Below are positions 47,819 to 58,774 of a stretch of DNA of 64,000 bases, piece after piece (position 1 is the stretch's first letter; each line of letters opens with the position of its first letter). The translations under genes and the position numbers were made by a program. The notes beneath the pieces were generated by a model. It saw only the letters and a program-made list of their open reading frames with translations. It had not been told where the DNA came from and searched no databases. The stretch comes from Pseudisothecium myosuroides (lineage: Eukaryota > Streptophyta > Bryopsida > Hypnales > Lembophyllaceae), in assembly GCA_951799445.1 (NCBI GenBank), contig OX637294.1:26375452-26439451 (forward strand). Direction: 5' to 3'.

Positions 47819-49251
47819 GCTACTGCTCTCTAGAGACGGATTCCACAACGCAACTTAGTCCAATGCACATCCAAAAAACGGAAAGCGTCCAAGTTGTGAA
47901 CGGACGAAGTCTTCGTGACATGCTTCAGATGCAGAAACTTGATCTCTGCGCACAAAACCAACAATGCATATAACCTTAGCCTTTCGCTCGGAGAACTTGA
48001 TCCTCTCAAATTTAGAGTTTAGAGTTTAGAGTTAATCCTCTGAAGACAGACAACTAGATTGTGATAAGACCACCGTTTGGAAACCAATAACACCACAACC
48101 CTTTCCATTTGTAGCTTTAAGATAATGCTAATCTGTTGCGTCACAGCATCAGCCACCAAGAAATATGTCGACTGGGAAAAGTGGACAGTGCTGCAAGTGG
48201 TAGGAGGCAATAAATGGTAGGACATGCATGTTCTGAGCTTAATTTCGACTGCTCGGAATTCAGATCAAAGGCAAGGGAATTGAGTCTAGACAGACAAGAG
48301 CCTTCATTTGCACATCTGCTATGAAAAACACACCATGTCTTATCCAGAGAATGCAGAGCCAATCCGCGAGAGTGTTAATCCTACACTGCTGCTCAAACTC
48401 GTTGCTTAATACTAAAGCAGTGAAGAAGTGCACATTATTGTTCTCGCCACAGTCAAGAGCCAATAAGGTAACCATGCACCTTCAAAACCAAATAAAACAT
48501 CAATTCGGCGATCAGCTGCTCGAGAAACTAAACTAACCAGTTCTCACACTGACAAAAATTCCATTGGCATCCATGATCGCCGCAGATCCCCAGACCAAGC
48601 AGAAGTTGCAACTACAGAGTATTACATAGAAATCCCGATCACAACACGTCTGCCCTCATTCGCTCCATTGCGAGTGAAAATATCCTAATTCGATCCGGAC
48701 CCCGAGATTGATCACAAATCCCAGCTCACAAATTCACCAAAAGAATCACAGAAACCACAACAAAGAAGAAATGGTCAATACCGAGGGTAATGATGGGGAG
48801 TCACAGTGCGAGCTCCAAACAAGCTGCTTGTGAGCACTCTGGCCATCCGCTCCTGCATAACCTGAGTTCGCCATGTGCCCGCCATGGCAGCAGTCAACCC
48901 TGAACTCTAACTCACAACCTTCAATCACCTCCGATCAAAATCCCTTCCCTCATCAGGAAAAAAATAATCTGGAAACTCTAGAATCCGATACACAAACTCG
49001 ATCCCCTCCGATCCAAGTGCAACTCCAAACTCCGACAGACCTTAAGCCGATTTCCGTGAGAATTCACGAAATTCCAGCCGCTGTTCTCCGTCTTCACAAC
49101 TTGCTAGGTCTTTTTCTCCTCCAGAAATTTGAGGAAATGCGTGGAATTAGCTCGGAATGTGATGCGGTGAACTTGCGGCGTGGATCGATCGTTGAGAATG
49201 TGCCTGGTCGACGCATTTGGCGAGATGGACTTGGTCGCTAAGGAGACGGAC
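47819..49251. other. Upstream region of the HET gene, no separate gene supported
   Basis: Probably promoter and 5'UTR of the HET gene. A minus-strand frame from ATG 48872 (MANSGYAGADGQSAHKQ...) reaches a possible donor near 48780 and could be a 5' exon, but no partner exon was identified. A plus-strand frame at 48873-49241 (122 codons) lies back to back with it and has no recognisable homology. A TTTAGAG triplicate at about 48010-48032 is simple sequence. Confidence 0.35.
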
Positions 49252-49901
49252 TTAACCTCTAAATGCCCAAAGGCACCCAATTTGGGTGTCGACAATACTT
49301 TGAAGTTAAATAAAACCTAGCCAAGTTGTTATTTTTAGTAGTTTATATTTTTGTAAAATTCTTTTTGAAGTCTAGTTTTAGCATCAAGAATCTAATTTTG
49401 AAAATGATTGATTACGATTTTTCTATTCAAGATTTTGGGCAAGGGTACCCATTGTAATCTTGACTTTCTGTAGTGTTGAGGACTCTTGAAAATGAGCCTT
49501 AAATACACTAGGTCTTGGAGAAAAAATCACATTAAAAATTCATTTAAAAAAATTGTAGAGTAGATTTTGAGAAGATGTAAATTGATTGGGGTTATGCATG
49601 TTAGGCCCTTTAACCTCATATTTTTTTGGTGACCAACTTTTGAGATTTGAATTGTGAAAAAAGGATTTTTTAAAATTTCTTAGTTTTAACACCCTCGTGA
49701 TCAAACATTATAATCTTTCAATCAATAATTGATATAATTGTTGTGTTTTCTTTTCCTATGTGATCTCTAACATGTCTAGTTTGAATTTATACGGTTACAG
49801 TTTTTTTTAAATTGATACAACTTATCAAAATGTTGTTTTTTTGTTCAATTTAGAGTAAAATTCAAGAAGCTCAAAAAAGGCCTTGGACATTTAGGGGTTA
49901 A
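49252..49901. mobile_element. TTAA-flanked MITE, copy G (650 bp)
   Basis: TTAA at 49252-49255 and 49898-49901. Termini are CCTCTAAATGCCCAAAGGC and, in reverse complement, CCCCTAAATGTCCAAGGCC. By eye it is close to copy D (21916-22566) throughout and is the best evidence for the boundaries and recent spread of the family. Non-coding. Confidence 0.7.
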
Positions 49902-50094
49902 AGCGTCCTTCTACTTAATGCGTCCTAATTTGTTGTAGTGCAACATTCTTCCACTGAAATATCACATTGTAGTAGATAGGGACGCAAAAAAAATAATGTT
50001 TATAGAGATCCATACCTTAAGTTTGTTTGTTTGTTTGTTTGTTTGTTTTGTTTGTTATATTTAGATCTCCCGGACCGTACGTCCCTTAGTCGCG

Positions 50095-50390
50095 TGCTTT
50101 GTACCATCAGAAAGCCCTCGGCAAGGAGGGGTGCATAGGCTTTGTTTCGTGGCATTTGAACCCGCCATGTGAAAGTTATGGATTTGAGTTATTTTTTGTT
50201 CTTAAAAATTATAAAAATATACTAAATTATGTATCTTTAGAACCATGTATCGATTTGTCATGTTCTTGGTACCATTGGAAAGCCCTTGGCAAGGAAGGAT
50301 GCACGGGCTTTGTTTCGTGGCATTTGGACCTATGGTAGGAAAGTTATGGATTTTTTAGTTATTTTTGGTTTTAAAAATTACTAACTTTAG
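50095..50390. repeat. Two-unit ~165-bp tandem duplication
   Basis: Both units carry GTACCATYRGAAAGCCCTYG, GGCTTTGTTTCGTGGCATTT and GAAAGTTATGGATTT in the same order; the second unit starts near 50262. Short open frames arise in it but resemble nothing known. Confidence 0.65.
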
Positions 50391-50519
50391 TTTTGTCTGT
50401 GGCAACGGCACATGGCACACTAGTAGTTGATGAAAACATACCAAATAATGATGTTTATAGATATAGTTGATGATAACAACAAAGTTTCTAGACAAATTTT
50501 GTGAGTTCTTCTGCAATAT

Positions 50520-51150
50520 TCTCTAAACCTTTTGTATAGTAAGGTCTACTTCATTTACAAATTTTCCAGTCAGTTTTCACTAGAAAGTTCAACAACTTTA
50601 GGAAGCTCGAGCATGCTAAAAAATGAACCAATTTTGGAACCGCAAATTGCATTGGAATTGCAATGAAGTCCACTTTAACTTCATAACAAGTGAAAAAATG
50701 GATAATTTTGAATCATACAACAATTTGGATTTCTTTTATGCTCTACCTACCATTTCATAGAGAACCTTTGGAACGTAGTCAAAGTTTTTTTGCTATGGGG
50801 CAAAGAACAAGCAAGAAATCATACAAGCAATTTAAGTGGTATGAAATCAAGTATCTCTAAAGCAATTGTGAAGGCTCATTTCTTATATGTATTATTGAAT
50901 ACAAGTTGTAATTTTCACAAATGTTGGCAACACTAGATAATACATAGTGTATAGAAAACATCAAACTCTTTCTATGATTTTCAATTACATATGTGTGTTT
51001 GTAATGACAATAAAGTAGACTTTAGTGTGATTCCAACGCAATTCAAAATTTGACATTCCATTCAATTTTGAGCATACACGGGCCTCCCAAAGTTGACCTA
51101 ATCTTAGTAGGGTGCAAAAATTCGTAAATGAAGTAGACCTTACTGTAGAT
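50520..51150. repeat. Foldback element
   Basis: Left-arm phrases TAGTAAGGTCTACTTCATTT and GAAGTCCACTTTAACTTCAT recur inverted in the right arm as AAATGAAGTAGACCTTACTG and ATAAAGTAGACTTTAGTGTG, at about 51127-51146 and 51009-51030. The arms are about 150-190 bp and diverged, with about 300 bp between them. Probably a non-autonomous DNA transposon. Confidence 0.5.
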
Positions 51151-52327
51151 GTTGTCGATGGAATAATAAGTCATGCATAGCTTGCAACAAGTGTAAATGG
51201 TTAAGACATTCATAATGACGTTTTATAGGTGAATAGGAAACACAACACATCTAGAATAATAAACGTTTGCTATTTTGGTGCTTCTCCAATCCACTAGTGA
51301 CTATGTAGAATGCTTGTCAACGTACCTATGTGTCGAAACTTTCCTCCACTTTGTATAGGAGGCCCTACAAATATAAAACACCGTAATCTAGCAAACCAAA
51401 ACTTCCCAATTTGCCCTAAACACACACCTACATACTAAGTGCAGTGCTCCACAATGAGATCAATGGGTTTTTTTCTAGTGATTTGGTGCAAAATTGCACC
51501 AAATTTTATGGCTTGGCACCATGCCTGATAGGATAAAATAGTACTATAAAGGTGGAAAATCACCAGAAAACTTCAAATAAAAAAAATCTTGGATGAATTG
51601 CCAGATTGTGGATGAAAACTGAATTATGAAATATGTGATATGTGCTAATATGATATTTTCTATCCAATATGTGGATGAATGTTGGAATTTGGAGCACCAC
51701 TATAACATTCAATATTGCCAGTTTGGCTCTTCATTAAAAATGAAAAAGAAAAACTTGAATGAGATGTGAAAAAAAGAAATTTAGAAATGAGAGTCAACTT
51801 AGTTAGTTGACCTACCTAGAACATATCCACCAATGTTTTGGTGTTAGCACTAATGTCACACCCTAGACATACTCATTCACTTGAAAAAAAAATTAGAAAT
51901 CCAGCACAATGATGAAAACAAAAAATTTGAGGAAAATGTCATTGGACACTTAACATTGAATTGATAGCTCCCGTGCTCCCATCAAGTTCATTCACGCGTG
52001 GTTGGATGGCTTTAAAATCCACTTCAGAATATGTAAAGGTTTGTTAAAGAAGGCATATGAGATCGCAACCAATGCAAAGTCCCAAATAGAAATAGAAATT
52101 TACACACGAGTAGGACAAGGTGGATTTCCTACATATTTTCATTTACCTCGGTTTTCTTGAAATTTGTCCAGAAGTGTGCTGAAAGGTGGAAAAAATTCTT
52201 GGTCTATTTCCTACAGCTTCATTTTCCTCCCGGTGGCATTGCTGCCATTGTCAATTTTCATTTGGAAAGTTTCCTTAACTTTGTGAATTCGGTCAGTTTC
52301 AAAATTTTTTTGGTACATTTCTCTTGT

Positions 52328-53256
52328 TTAACCCCTAAAATACCAAGGCATTTTCTGGCTCCGGAACCACTGAAAACTGCCATTTCTGCTGCGATCACTC
52401 CCTAAACCCAAAAAAACTTTTTTTTAGAATCTACCCGTAGGATCTTGTACTTCACTTGTCTCAAATTATGTGGTAAAAATTTCAAGACATTTGACCGTTC
52501 TGATTGGAAGATATTAGCATTCAAAGTTGGAAAAAAAAGTTTTTTTGAACTGTTTCCTGCAATTTCAGATGACTTTGACGGCCATTTGTGGATTTTTTTT
52601 GCACTACACAACAAAATGTTGTAATTTTTTATCTTGAACATTTGAGTTGAGAGTCGGGGAAAAAAATTTCAGAATGTCAAACCTTGATTTTCACATATAA
52701 AAAAATTGTTAAATAGAAGTAGGTCCAAAATTGAACAAAATACTAAATTGTTAATAGCTCTTAGGTGGAGTTAAAACAACATAATTCCAATGGTGGGATT
52801 GTTCTTGCAAACAAACTTGACCTCGTCAAAAAAAAAAAATTGAAAAAAATTGAAAATTGCATTCAAAAATGAATTCTATAAGTTAGTTTTTTTGAAGATG
52901 CTTAAATTGCCCGAAAAACAAGATTGTCCATAACTTTCTCATTATTAGTCCAAATAGAATGAATCAAAGCTTCAGATGTAGACAAAAACATGATCTTTGA
53001 GGGAAAAAAATAAAAATAAATAAAAAACTTTTTTTTGTGTTTTTTTTTTCTGCCCGCCAAACTGCTTTTTTGCTTTAGGATGGCATAACTTTTGCTCCCG
53101 GGCACCGATTGAACAAAAAATTATATTTTTAGAAAGCTAATGTGATTCCCTATCTTCAAAAAAAGTTTCAAAAAATCAGATCAAAATTTGAGGCCACACG
53201 GGCCTGCCCGAAATCTGAAGTGTCCCCCGAGGGGACTTTGGTACTTTAGGGGTTAA
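52328..53256. mobile_element. TTAA-flanked MITE, copy F (929 bp)
   Basis: TTAA at 52328-52331 and 53253-53256. Termini are CCCCTAAAATACCAAGGC and, in reverse complement, CCCCTAAAGTACCAAAGTC. Interior phrases (AACTGCCATTTCT, GTAGGATCTTG, TTGAGTTGAGAGTC) follow copy A in the same order. This is the longest copy seen and is still non-coding. Confidence 0.65.
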
Positions 53257-54660
53257 GTTGTTTTGTTTTGTTTTGAGCTGAGGGTGGTCATTTGCATATT
53301 GCAACATCCTTGGCATGAGAGATTGATAGATCTTGAAACACCAATGTGAGAGATTATTGGACATTCTTAGCTAAGCGCCGGGAATGAGGATGTGAGAGAA
53401 TGCGACACTCAAAGTCCTAGAGCTCCCACTGAAATACAAGTTATGACAATTAATTTTCAACAAAATTTCATCAAAATTGCTATGGAAGCTAACTAAATAA
53501 TTTCATTTATTTTTTTTACCCTTGAGTGCTTGATTTAAAGATAATAAGTGTATTTTGGAAAATTTGTACTAAATAACTAAAATTCCTCCAACATATCTAT
53601 ATCATTGGTTCATATAGAACATTCTTTCTTCTTTCCTTTAATATAAAATATGGTTTTTCTTGAAGCTTCTTCAATGATTATTAATTGAATTAAGTTTGAG
53701 CTTTTATGACAATCATCATTCACACAATGGATAATTGAGTACTTAGGGATTAAAATTCCCATTTGCTTGATTGTTGTTGCCCCAAATGTTGGTTGAAATC
53801 AATCTTTTTCTACCCTAGTGACAACATAGATTTATCCTATCAACTCGTAAGAGTCCTTGGTACAAAGGTGTATGTAAAATTGAGATTTTTTGGCAAAATA
53901 AATTATAGCATAAGTTGGATCTAGACATCAAATCATCATTTTTCTAAGTTTTCATTTCCTTCCCACCTTTACATAAACTCATTCACACCCTTGTATAATA
54001 TTAGCATGAAGCATCAAGTAACCACGCTAGTTGCATGATTGAAGAATAGACAAAATTGTTTTTTCAACATTTGGATGCACTTCATCCATTGCATGTACCT
54101 CGGTCCAGCAATAAGCTCTCAAAAACCATCTAAAAAAAATTGAACCCCAAAAGAGGCTGATTTACAATGCAAAAATTTGGGTGGAAGAGCCTTCTCAACT
54201 CACTAATTGTGCCAAAATTTGCATGATGGGCTCAAATATTTGTCATAATTATCCAATCCATCTCCACAATTTCCACAATCCATCTCCACAATTTCCACAA
54301 TCCATCTCCACAATTCACCGTTTATCCAATCCATCTCGGCAATCTCTACAAACCATCGATCTCCATGATTCACAGTTTACAAATATCTATGTGCCAAGTG
54401 GCTACGAGTAATTCTACATGGTGGAACTAATGACGATGTGGCCACCTTCATACTCATTCAATTGGTACTAAAAAACTCAAAGCCTCTTATTGGGTTCAAT
54501 GTCCTCCTAATAATTCATAATGCACAGAGTGGATGCCAACTTTTCTCCGGATTAATGCATGTTGCAAAATAAGCTTACATGCCATTATAATTTTACCACT
54601 ACTACTCATAATAAAGGGTAATGGTTAAGAGCTGGTAATTAATTAATTTTGGGGGGGTTA
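53257..54660. other. Intergenic, AT-rich, with a small minisatellite
   Basis: No gene seen. At about 54258-54313 a 22-bp unit (CCATCTCCACAATTTCCACA...) is repeated about three times, with degenerate continuations to 54340. Confidence 0.45.
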
Positions 54661-55093
54661 GACTTCTTGAAAGTATTTTTCAATAAAATTTCCATTGAGA
54701 GACAAAATGGAATTGGCATCTAACCAAAGTCGTTTTCATATATTTTGGAGCTTTGTGAAATTAGTTATGAATTTTTGAAGTTGAAACACAACAATCACTA
54801 AATGCATCAACCTCTTGAAATGTACTCTATTTGTACATTTGCTAGCAAAATGAGAAAGCATCCACCTCCTGAAATGTACTCTATTTGTACATTTGCTGGC
54901 AAAATGAGAAAGCATCCACCTCTTGAAATGTACTCTATTTGTACATTTGCTGGCAAAATGAGAAAGCATCCACCTCTTGAAATGTACTCTATTTGTACAT
55001 TTGCTGGCAAAATGAGAAAGCATCCGCCTCCTGAAATGTACTCTATTTGTACATTTGCTGGCAAAATGAGAAAGCAAAATGAGAAAGCAAAAT
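54661..55093. repeat. 54-bp minisatellite (five units) inside a MITE relative
   Basis: Units begin CATCMRCCTCYTGAAATG at 54805, 54859, 54913, 54967 and 55021 and differ at few positions. The flank at 54661-54800 is the reverse complement of the AGGTAGG MITEs at 11.3 and 21.1 kb (CGTTTTCATATATTTTGGA, AATTTTTGAAGTTGAA). The repeated unit corresponds to their internal GTACATTTTRCTTTCTTGAA region. A 15-bp AAAATGAGAAAGCAA repeat ends the array. Because 54 is a multiple of three, stop-free frames persist on both strands; these are not taken as genes. Confidence 0.75.
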
Positions 55094-55887
55094 GTACCTA
55101 TATGCTTTTAAGCCCCAGCACTTTATGGATAGGTCAAATCAGTGCAGATGGATTGCACTTGGCCATCCAATCCCAAACACAATCACGTCGCTGTTGCCCA
55201 AGCAATGCACTGCCATTCCTCGGCGCCGCTTAAGCTTAGTCCCCATTCAATTGCAGCATTCACTTGTTGCTTGTAGTTGTACAACTTGGGTTTCATCTCA
55301 ATTTCTTCTTGCCTGGTCTAACCTTAGAGAACATCGCTCGCAGTTCAAAGTTCCTCAAAAAATTTGGGAAGAAAGCTTGATCCGTATCAATTGTAGCACT
55401 CACTTGTTCTTGTAGGAGCACAGCTTTGGTTTCATCGAAATTAATCTCTACTTGCCTTGGAGTACTCTTTCAAACGGAATTTCGAAGTACCTAGAAAAGT
55501 TTTGGGAAGAAATCTGGCATAGTACTCTTTCACCTCCTCTAACAGACTAGGATTTGAGTTTCGCGTTGCGAAGCTTCGGGAGTTTTGCAATCTTGAAGCT
55601 CGCCGGGTTGGGTTCAATTCTGCTGTGTCCACTGTTACGTGCACTGGAGTATTCATTCCAGAAATACCCATTTGTGCTCTGGAGGTCAGCTGGAGCGGTG
55701 GGTGATTCTGGGGTCGAAGTTTTGACGAGGATTTTGAACTTGGGTTTTGAAATTGTTCTGAGCTTGTCCTCGAAAAATCGTTGCTGTTTGTCATTCTTGA
55801 GGAGCGTGACGGGGTTGCATTTGAGAAAGAATTGAGGCGAGGAGTATGGCTGATCAGGTGGCACAATCCAGCGAGTCACACCCACAA
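55094..55887. other. Upstream region of the membrane-protein gene, no separate gene supported
   Basis: Short frames run on both strands, including a 184-codon minus frame at 56101-55547 with a non-ATG start and no recognisable domain. A partial duplication is visible (AATTGCAGCATTCACTTGTTG / AATTGTAGCACTCACTTGTTC phrases at about 55250 and 55390). Likely promoter and 5'UTR of the next gene. Confidence 0.4.
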
Positions 55888-56739
55888 ATGGAGGAGAATG
55901 TGAGGCCTTGCAGTTCTTTCGTGTCTCAAATTTGTATTTGATTTCGCTGATTAGGAGGCTTCTGTTCTTTTGGTATTTGAATTTTAGGGTTAAGAATTTC
56001 AGTTGTGGATAGGGAAGTGGACGTGGTATGCACCCTTGCGGAATCTTTTGTCGATATTTCATTAAAATTCGCTGAAGTGAAAATGTGTTGTGTCTAATCA
56101 CAGGTGGAGAAACCTCGTCGCCCGGGTTTCATAATGCGGTTCATTTTCGTCGTCTTGACTGTCGTGCTCATTGCGAGCCGGCTGGTTCCCCTCCGGGACG
56201 TGCTCTTCGCCGTGTTTGCTTCGGCGTACTTCGTTTTGTTTGGGAAGTACGTGTATCCATGTCCGAACAAGCCAATACCGTCAACACTGTTCCCGAATAA
56301 TCGTTTGCTGAGACGTTACGTTGCGTTCGCGGGCTTGATAGCTATCCCCACGCCGATGGCGTACATCCTCGGGTCCTTCATCAAGGGCGATCAAGTGGCC
56401 ATGAACGCGGCCGCACCGCACTTGTTCCTCATCACCTGTCAAGTCTTGTCGGAAATCACGACGATAAGCCTGCCGACACCGTTGTCGCTGCCCGTTCGGA
56501 TGATGGTACCGGTATTCTACAACACGAAAAGGCTGTTCACCATCGCAACGTGGCTGGAGATTGAGTTTGCAAGAACAACAGACGACAGAGGATGGCTGCT
56601 TTTTGGGCGCGGGATTGCAGTTGCCAACATGGCCATCTGGGCGTACAATTTGTTCTGCTTCTTGCTCCCCGTGTACCTCCCGCTTACCATGAAGAAGCAT
56701 AGCGAAATCGAGGGGAGCTCCAAGGAACATGAAGCTTGA
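55888..56739 (+). CDS. Small multipass membrane protein, plant family of unknown function (DUF7733-like)
   Basis: The main exon is 56104-56739. It is preceded by a good acceptor (CTAATCACAG), so the GTG at 56104 is not a start. A tentative first exon at 55888-55899 (ATG GAG GAG AAT, donor GTGAGG) joins in phase, giving MEEN-VEKPRRPG; otherwise translation could start at the ATG at 56134. The protein is about 200-215 aa with roughly five hydrophobic segments: FIFVVLTVVLIAS; LFAVFASAYFVLF; YVAFAGLIAIPTPMAYILGS; PHLFLITCQVL; and VANMAIWAYNLFCFLLPVYL. It has a charged tail (MKKHSEIEGSSKEHEA). The blend of LLFGRGIAVANMAIW and FLLPVYLPL recalls a plant-only membrane family, which I recall as DUF7733 without being certain. 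Function unknown; the compartment cannot be read from the sequence. Its tail and 3'UTR are duplicated downstream. Confidence 0.65.
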
Positions 56740-57150
56740 GCTTCCGGAGCTGTCTTTTTGCTTCTGCGAATAGTTGGTTTGAGAATTGGAGCTTCACTGT
56801 TCAGTTAAGCTGAGTTTCTGTGACTCTAATATTTATGTACAGTACATAATACTTCTTTGCAGCTTCAGTTACAGAAGTATACCGAATCTTGCAGATGATC
56901 TCCGCTACAACTTGCTCCCCCACTTTGCATGAAGAAGCATAGCGAATTCGAGAGACTCTCCAAGGAACACCAAGCTTGAGCTTTCGTAGCTGTCTTGTTG
57001 TTTCTGCAAATAAGTGGATTTAGAATTTGAGCTTCTCAATTCACTGAAAGCTGAGTTTCTGCGAATCTAATATTTGTGTACATAATGCTTTTTTTGCGGT
57101 TTCAGTTACAAAGGTGTCCCAAATCTTGCAGATGATCTCCAACTCCAACT
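56661..57150 (+). repeat. Tandem duplication of the gene tail and 3'UTR (~248 bp)
   Basis: Copy 1 (from about 56661) contains the last codons and 3'UTR. Copy 2 (from about 56910) repeats CTTGCTCCCC, ATGAAGAAGCATAGCGAA, CTCCAAGGAACA, AAGCTTGAGC, CTGAGTTTCTG, CTAATATTT and CTTGCAGATGATCTCC in order. Copy 2 still encodes an open, equal-length version of the tail (MKKHSEFERLSKEHQA then TGA) although it lies after the stop codon. Confidence 0.75.
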
Positions 57151-58774
57151 GCTCCGATGGCAGCATTGATGGAACTTGGTATGAGTTAAGGAATGCCATA
57201 TTTCAGCTGAAAAAGAACAAGATCCTTAGCTTGAAAATGGCAACCTTGAAGTGGCTGATGGCGAGTACCTGTTACTGTCATGCAACAACAGAATGAGTCC
57301 GCCAAGTAGCTTCATATTTGTCCAGTGTAGATTCAATAATGCATTTTCCACTCAAATCTCTCTAATGACACTGCGTTGTGGGGACTAATATGCATTTGCA
57401 TATGAGAGTGCGTGTGATTTTTTAGACATTTCGATGGAATGTGCAATTCCAGAGTGTGCTCTTAGAGAAGGTTTGGTGTCCCCATTTAATACGCATCAAT
57501 TATGCTTCTCTCTTACCTTGAAATTTTTCGCTGGCCCGCTGCAACTCTCGGCCCAGACAATAAAGACAAGGTCCACTCAAGTATTGGACGTGATGCGGTC
57601 ACACCAAGGCTACTACTCCAGGTCCCATCAGAACCCTGAAGTTATACGCCTACGGGCCGGAATAGGTGACCTCCCGAGTTCTGGTGCTGCATCCATTTTC
57701 CAAAATTTTCTTTCTTATAAATCCTTGGAGGAGATGATTTCCTCCTGCGTGCCTTGCAAGGATCAGTTAGAGGAACCCACAAAAACACTTTTTCATTGGA
57801 CATGAGACAGAAAGTGAACATAAATGAAACAATTCTATGAAAACATCAGAACGGCGGAAACAGGATTTACACTCTTCAATGGACCTATAAAATGACAAAC
57901 CTCTCAATAGGACCTCTTAATGACATTCTAAAATTCCTGCGCACTTCAAGAGGTCAGCTTATAAGTACTGCCACTATCCTCTTCCCATAGCTGTTCAATT
58001 TGAAGTTCTAGCACCTTCAGCAGTGTTTATTATAGCAACCTGAGCTACTCATTAAAATCGCATTTGGGGCCACTGACCTCACTCCTGGAAAAATTTAAAC
58101 CAGGCGAAACCCTAATTCGTAATTTTCTGTTGAAGGGACGTCATCGAGAATGCAAACGTGATAATACAGAGAGTTAAGTGTGAGAAGAATTAGGGTTTGG
58201 GGACGTGGAGGTTTTAGTGGCTAGAGCTTTACATCTGTACCACTCTGCAGATACTGTATGTCGCACAATGTGAGAACATCTTCAGATTATCACGGAGTTC
58301 GGTCTTGCCCAGGCAGTGTACACATCAACCTTAATCAAACCCTACAGAGAAACTCGGACAAAATTCTGCATACCAATGCTCACAAAAAATGTATTATGAG
58401 CTCCAATGTCGTGCTGAAGATCCTGAAAAGAAGTAGTCGGTAGCACAAGCACTGTCAAGTGGTAAGAAAGTGCTCCCTCTGGCAATTGGATAACATTGAT
58501 GAATGTTCTAGGGCACATGAGACATGCAAAAGCCCTTCCAGCGTCCAGATTGCACACAAAATATCCATCTCTGCCAAAACCTCTCATTGAACAGACGCAA
58601 AAAAGACACCAGAGCAAACTTCCAGATGAAGAGGGTGCTTAAAATCTACCTTAACCGATTTCATTCCCTAAGCATTCCAAAAAAAATGAATACATTCTAC
58701 CTGACATGAAACGGGCTTCAGGGTGCTGGGAAGAACATTCAAGACTCCTAATGAGGCATATTCTATATTTCTTA
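57151..58774. other. Intergenic between the membrane protein and RPS1, no gene supported
   Basis: Scattered frames up to about 120 codons (57434-57805 plus) show no recognisable domain. The stretch probably includes the 3'UTRs of the two converging genes. Confidence 0.45.

Larger units (their letters stand above)
49902..52327. other. Intergenic with duplications and a foldback, no gene supported
   Basis: Contains a GTTT microsatellite at about 50022-50056, a ~165-bp tandem duplication at about 50095-50390 and a foldback at about 50520-51150. From 51.2 to 52.3 kb only AT-rich, apparently non-coding DNA is seen. Confidence 0.45.

Noticed and set aside
47819..47848. N-terminal extension of the HET protein and similar extensions of the peroxidase (43409-43444) and LRR kinase (6487-6501)
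   Set aside because: Each extension begins at TTG or GTG, which plant nuclear genes do not normally use; the first in-frame ATG was taken instead.
48010..48035. TTTAGAG repeats considered as interstitial telomeric sequence
   Set aside because: The plant telomere repeat is TTTAGGG; only three TTTAGAG units are present, so this is simple sequence.
48873..49241. 122-codon plus-strand frame upstream of the HET gene
   Set aside because: ATG-initiated but low-complexity, Ser/Pro/Gln-rich, with no homology recognised and no splice or promoter support.
54736..55233. Repetitive open frames on both strands (about 143, 113 and 85 codons)
   Set aside because: They are produced by a 54-bp tandem repeat whose period is a multiple of three; no start context, domain or splice structure supports a gene.
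55547..56101. 184-codon minus-strand frame upstream of the membrane-protein gene
   Set aside because: Starts at a non-ATG codon, has no recognisable domain, and lies antisense to the probable leader and first intron of the downstream gene.
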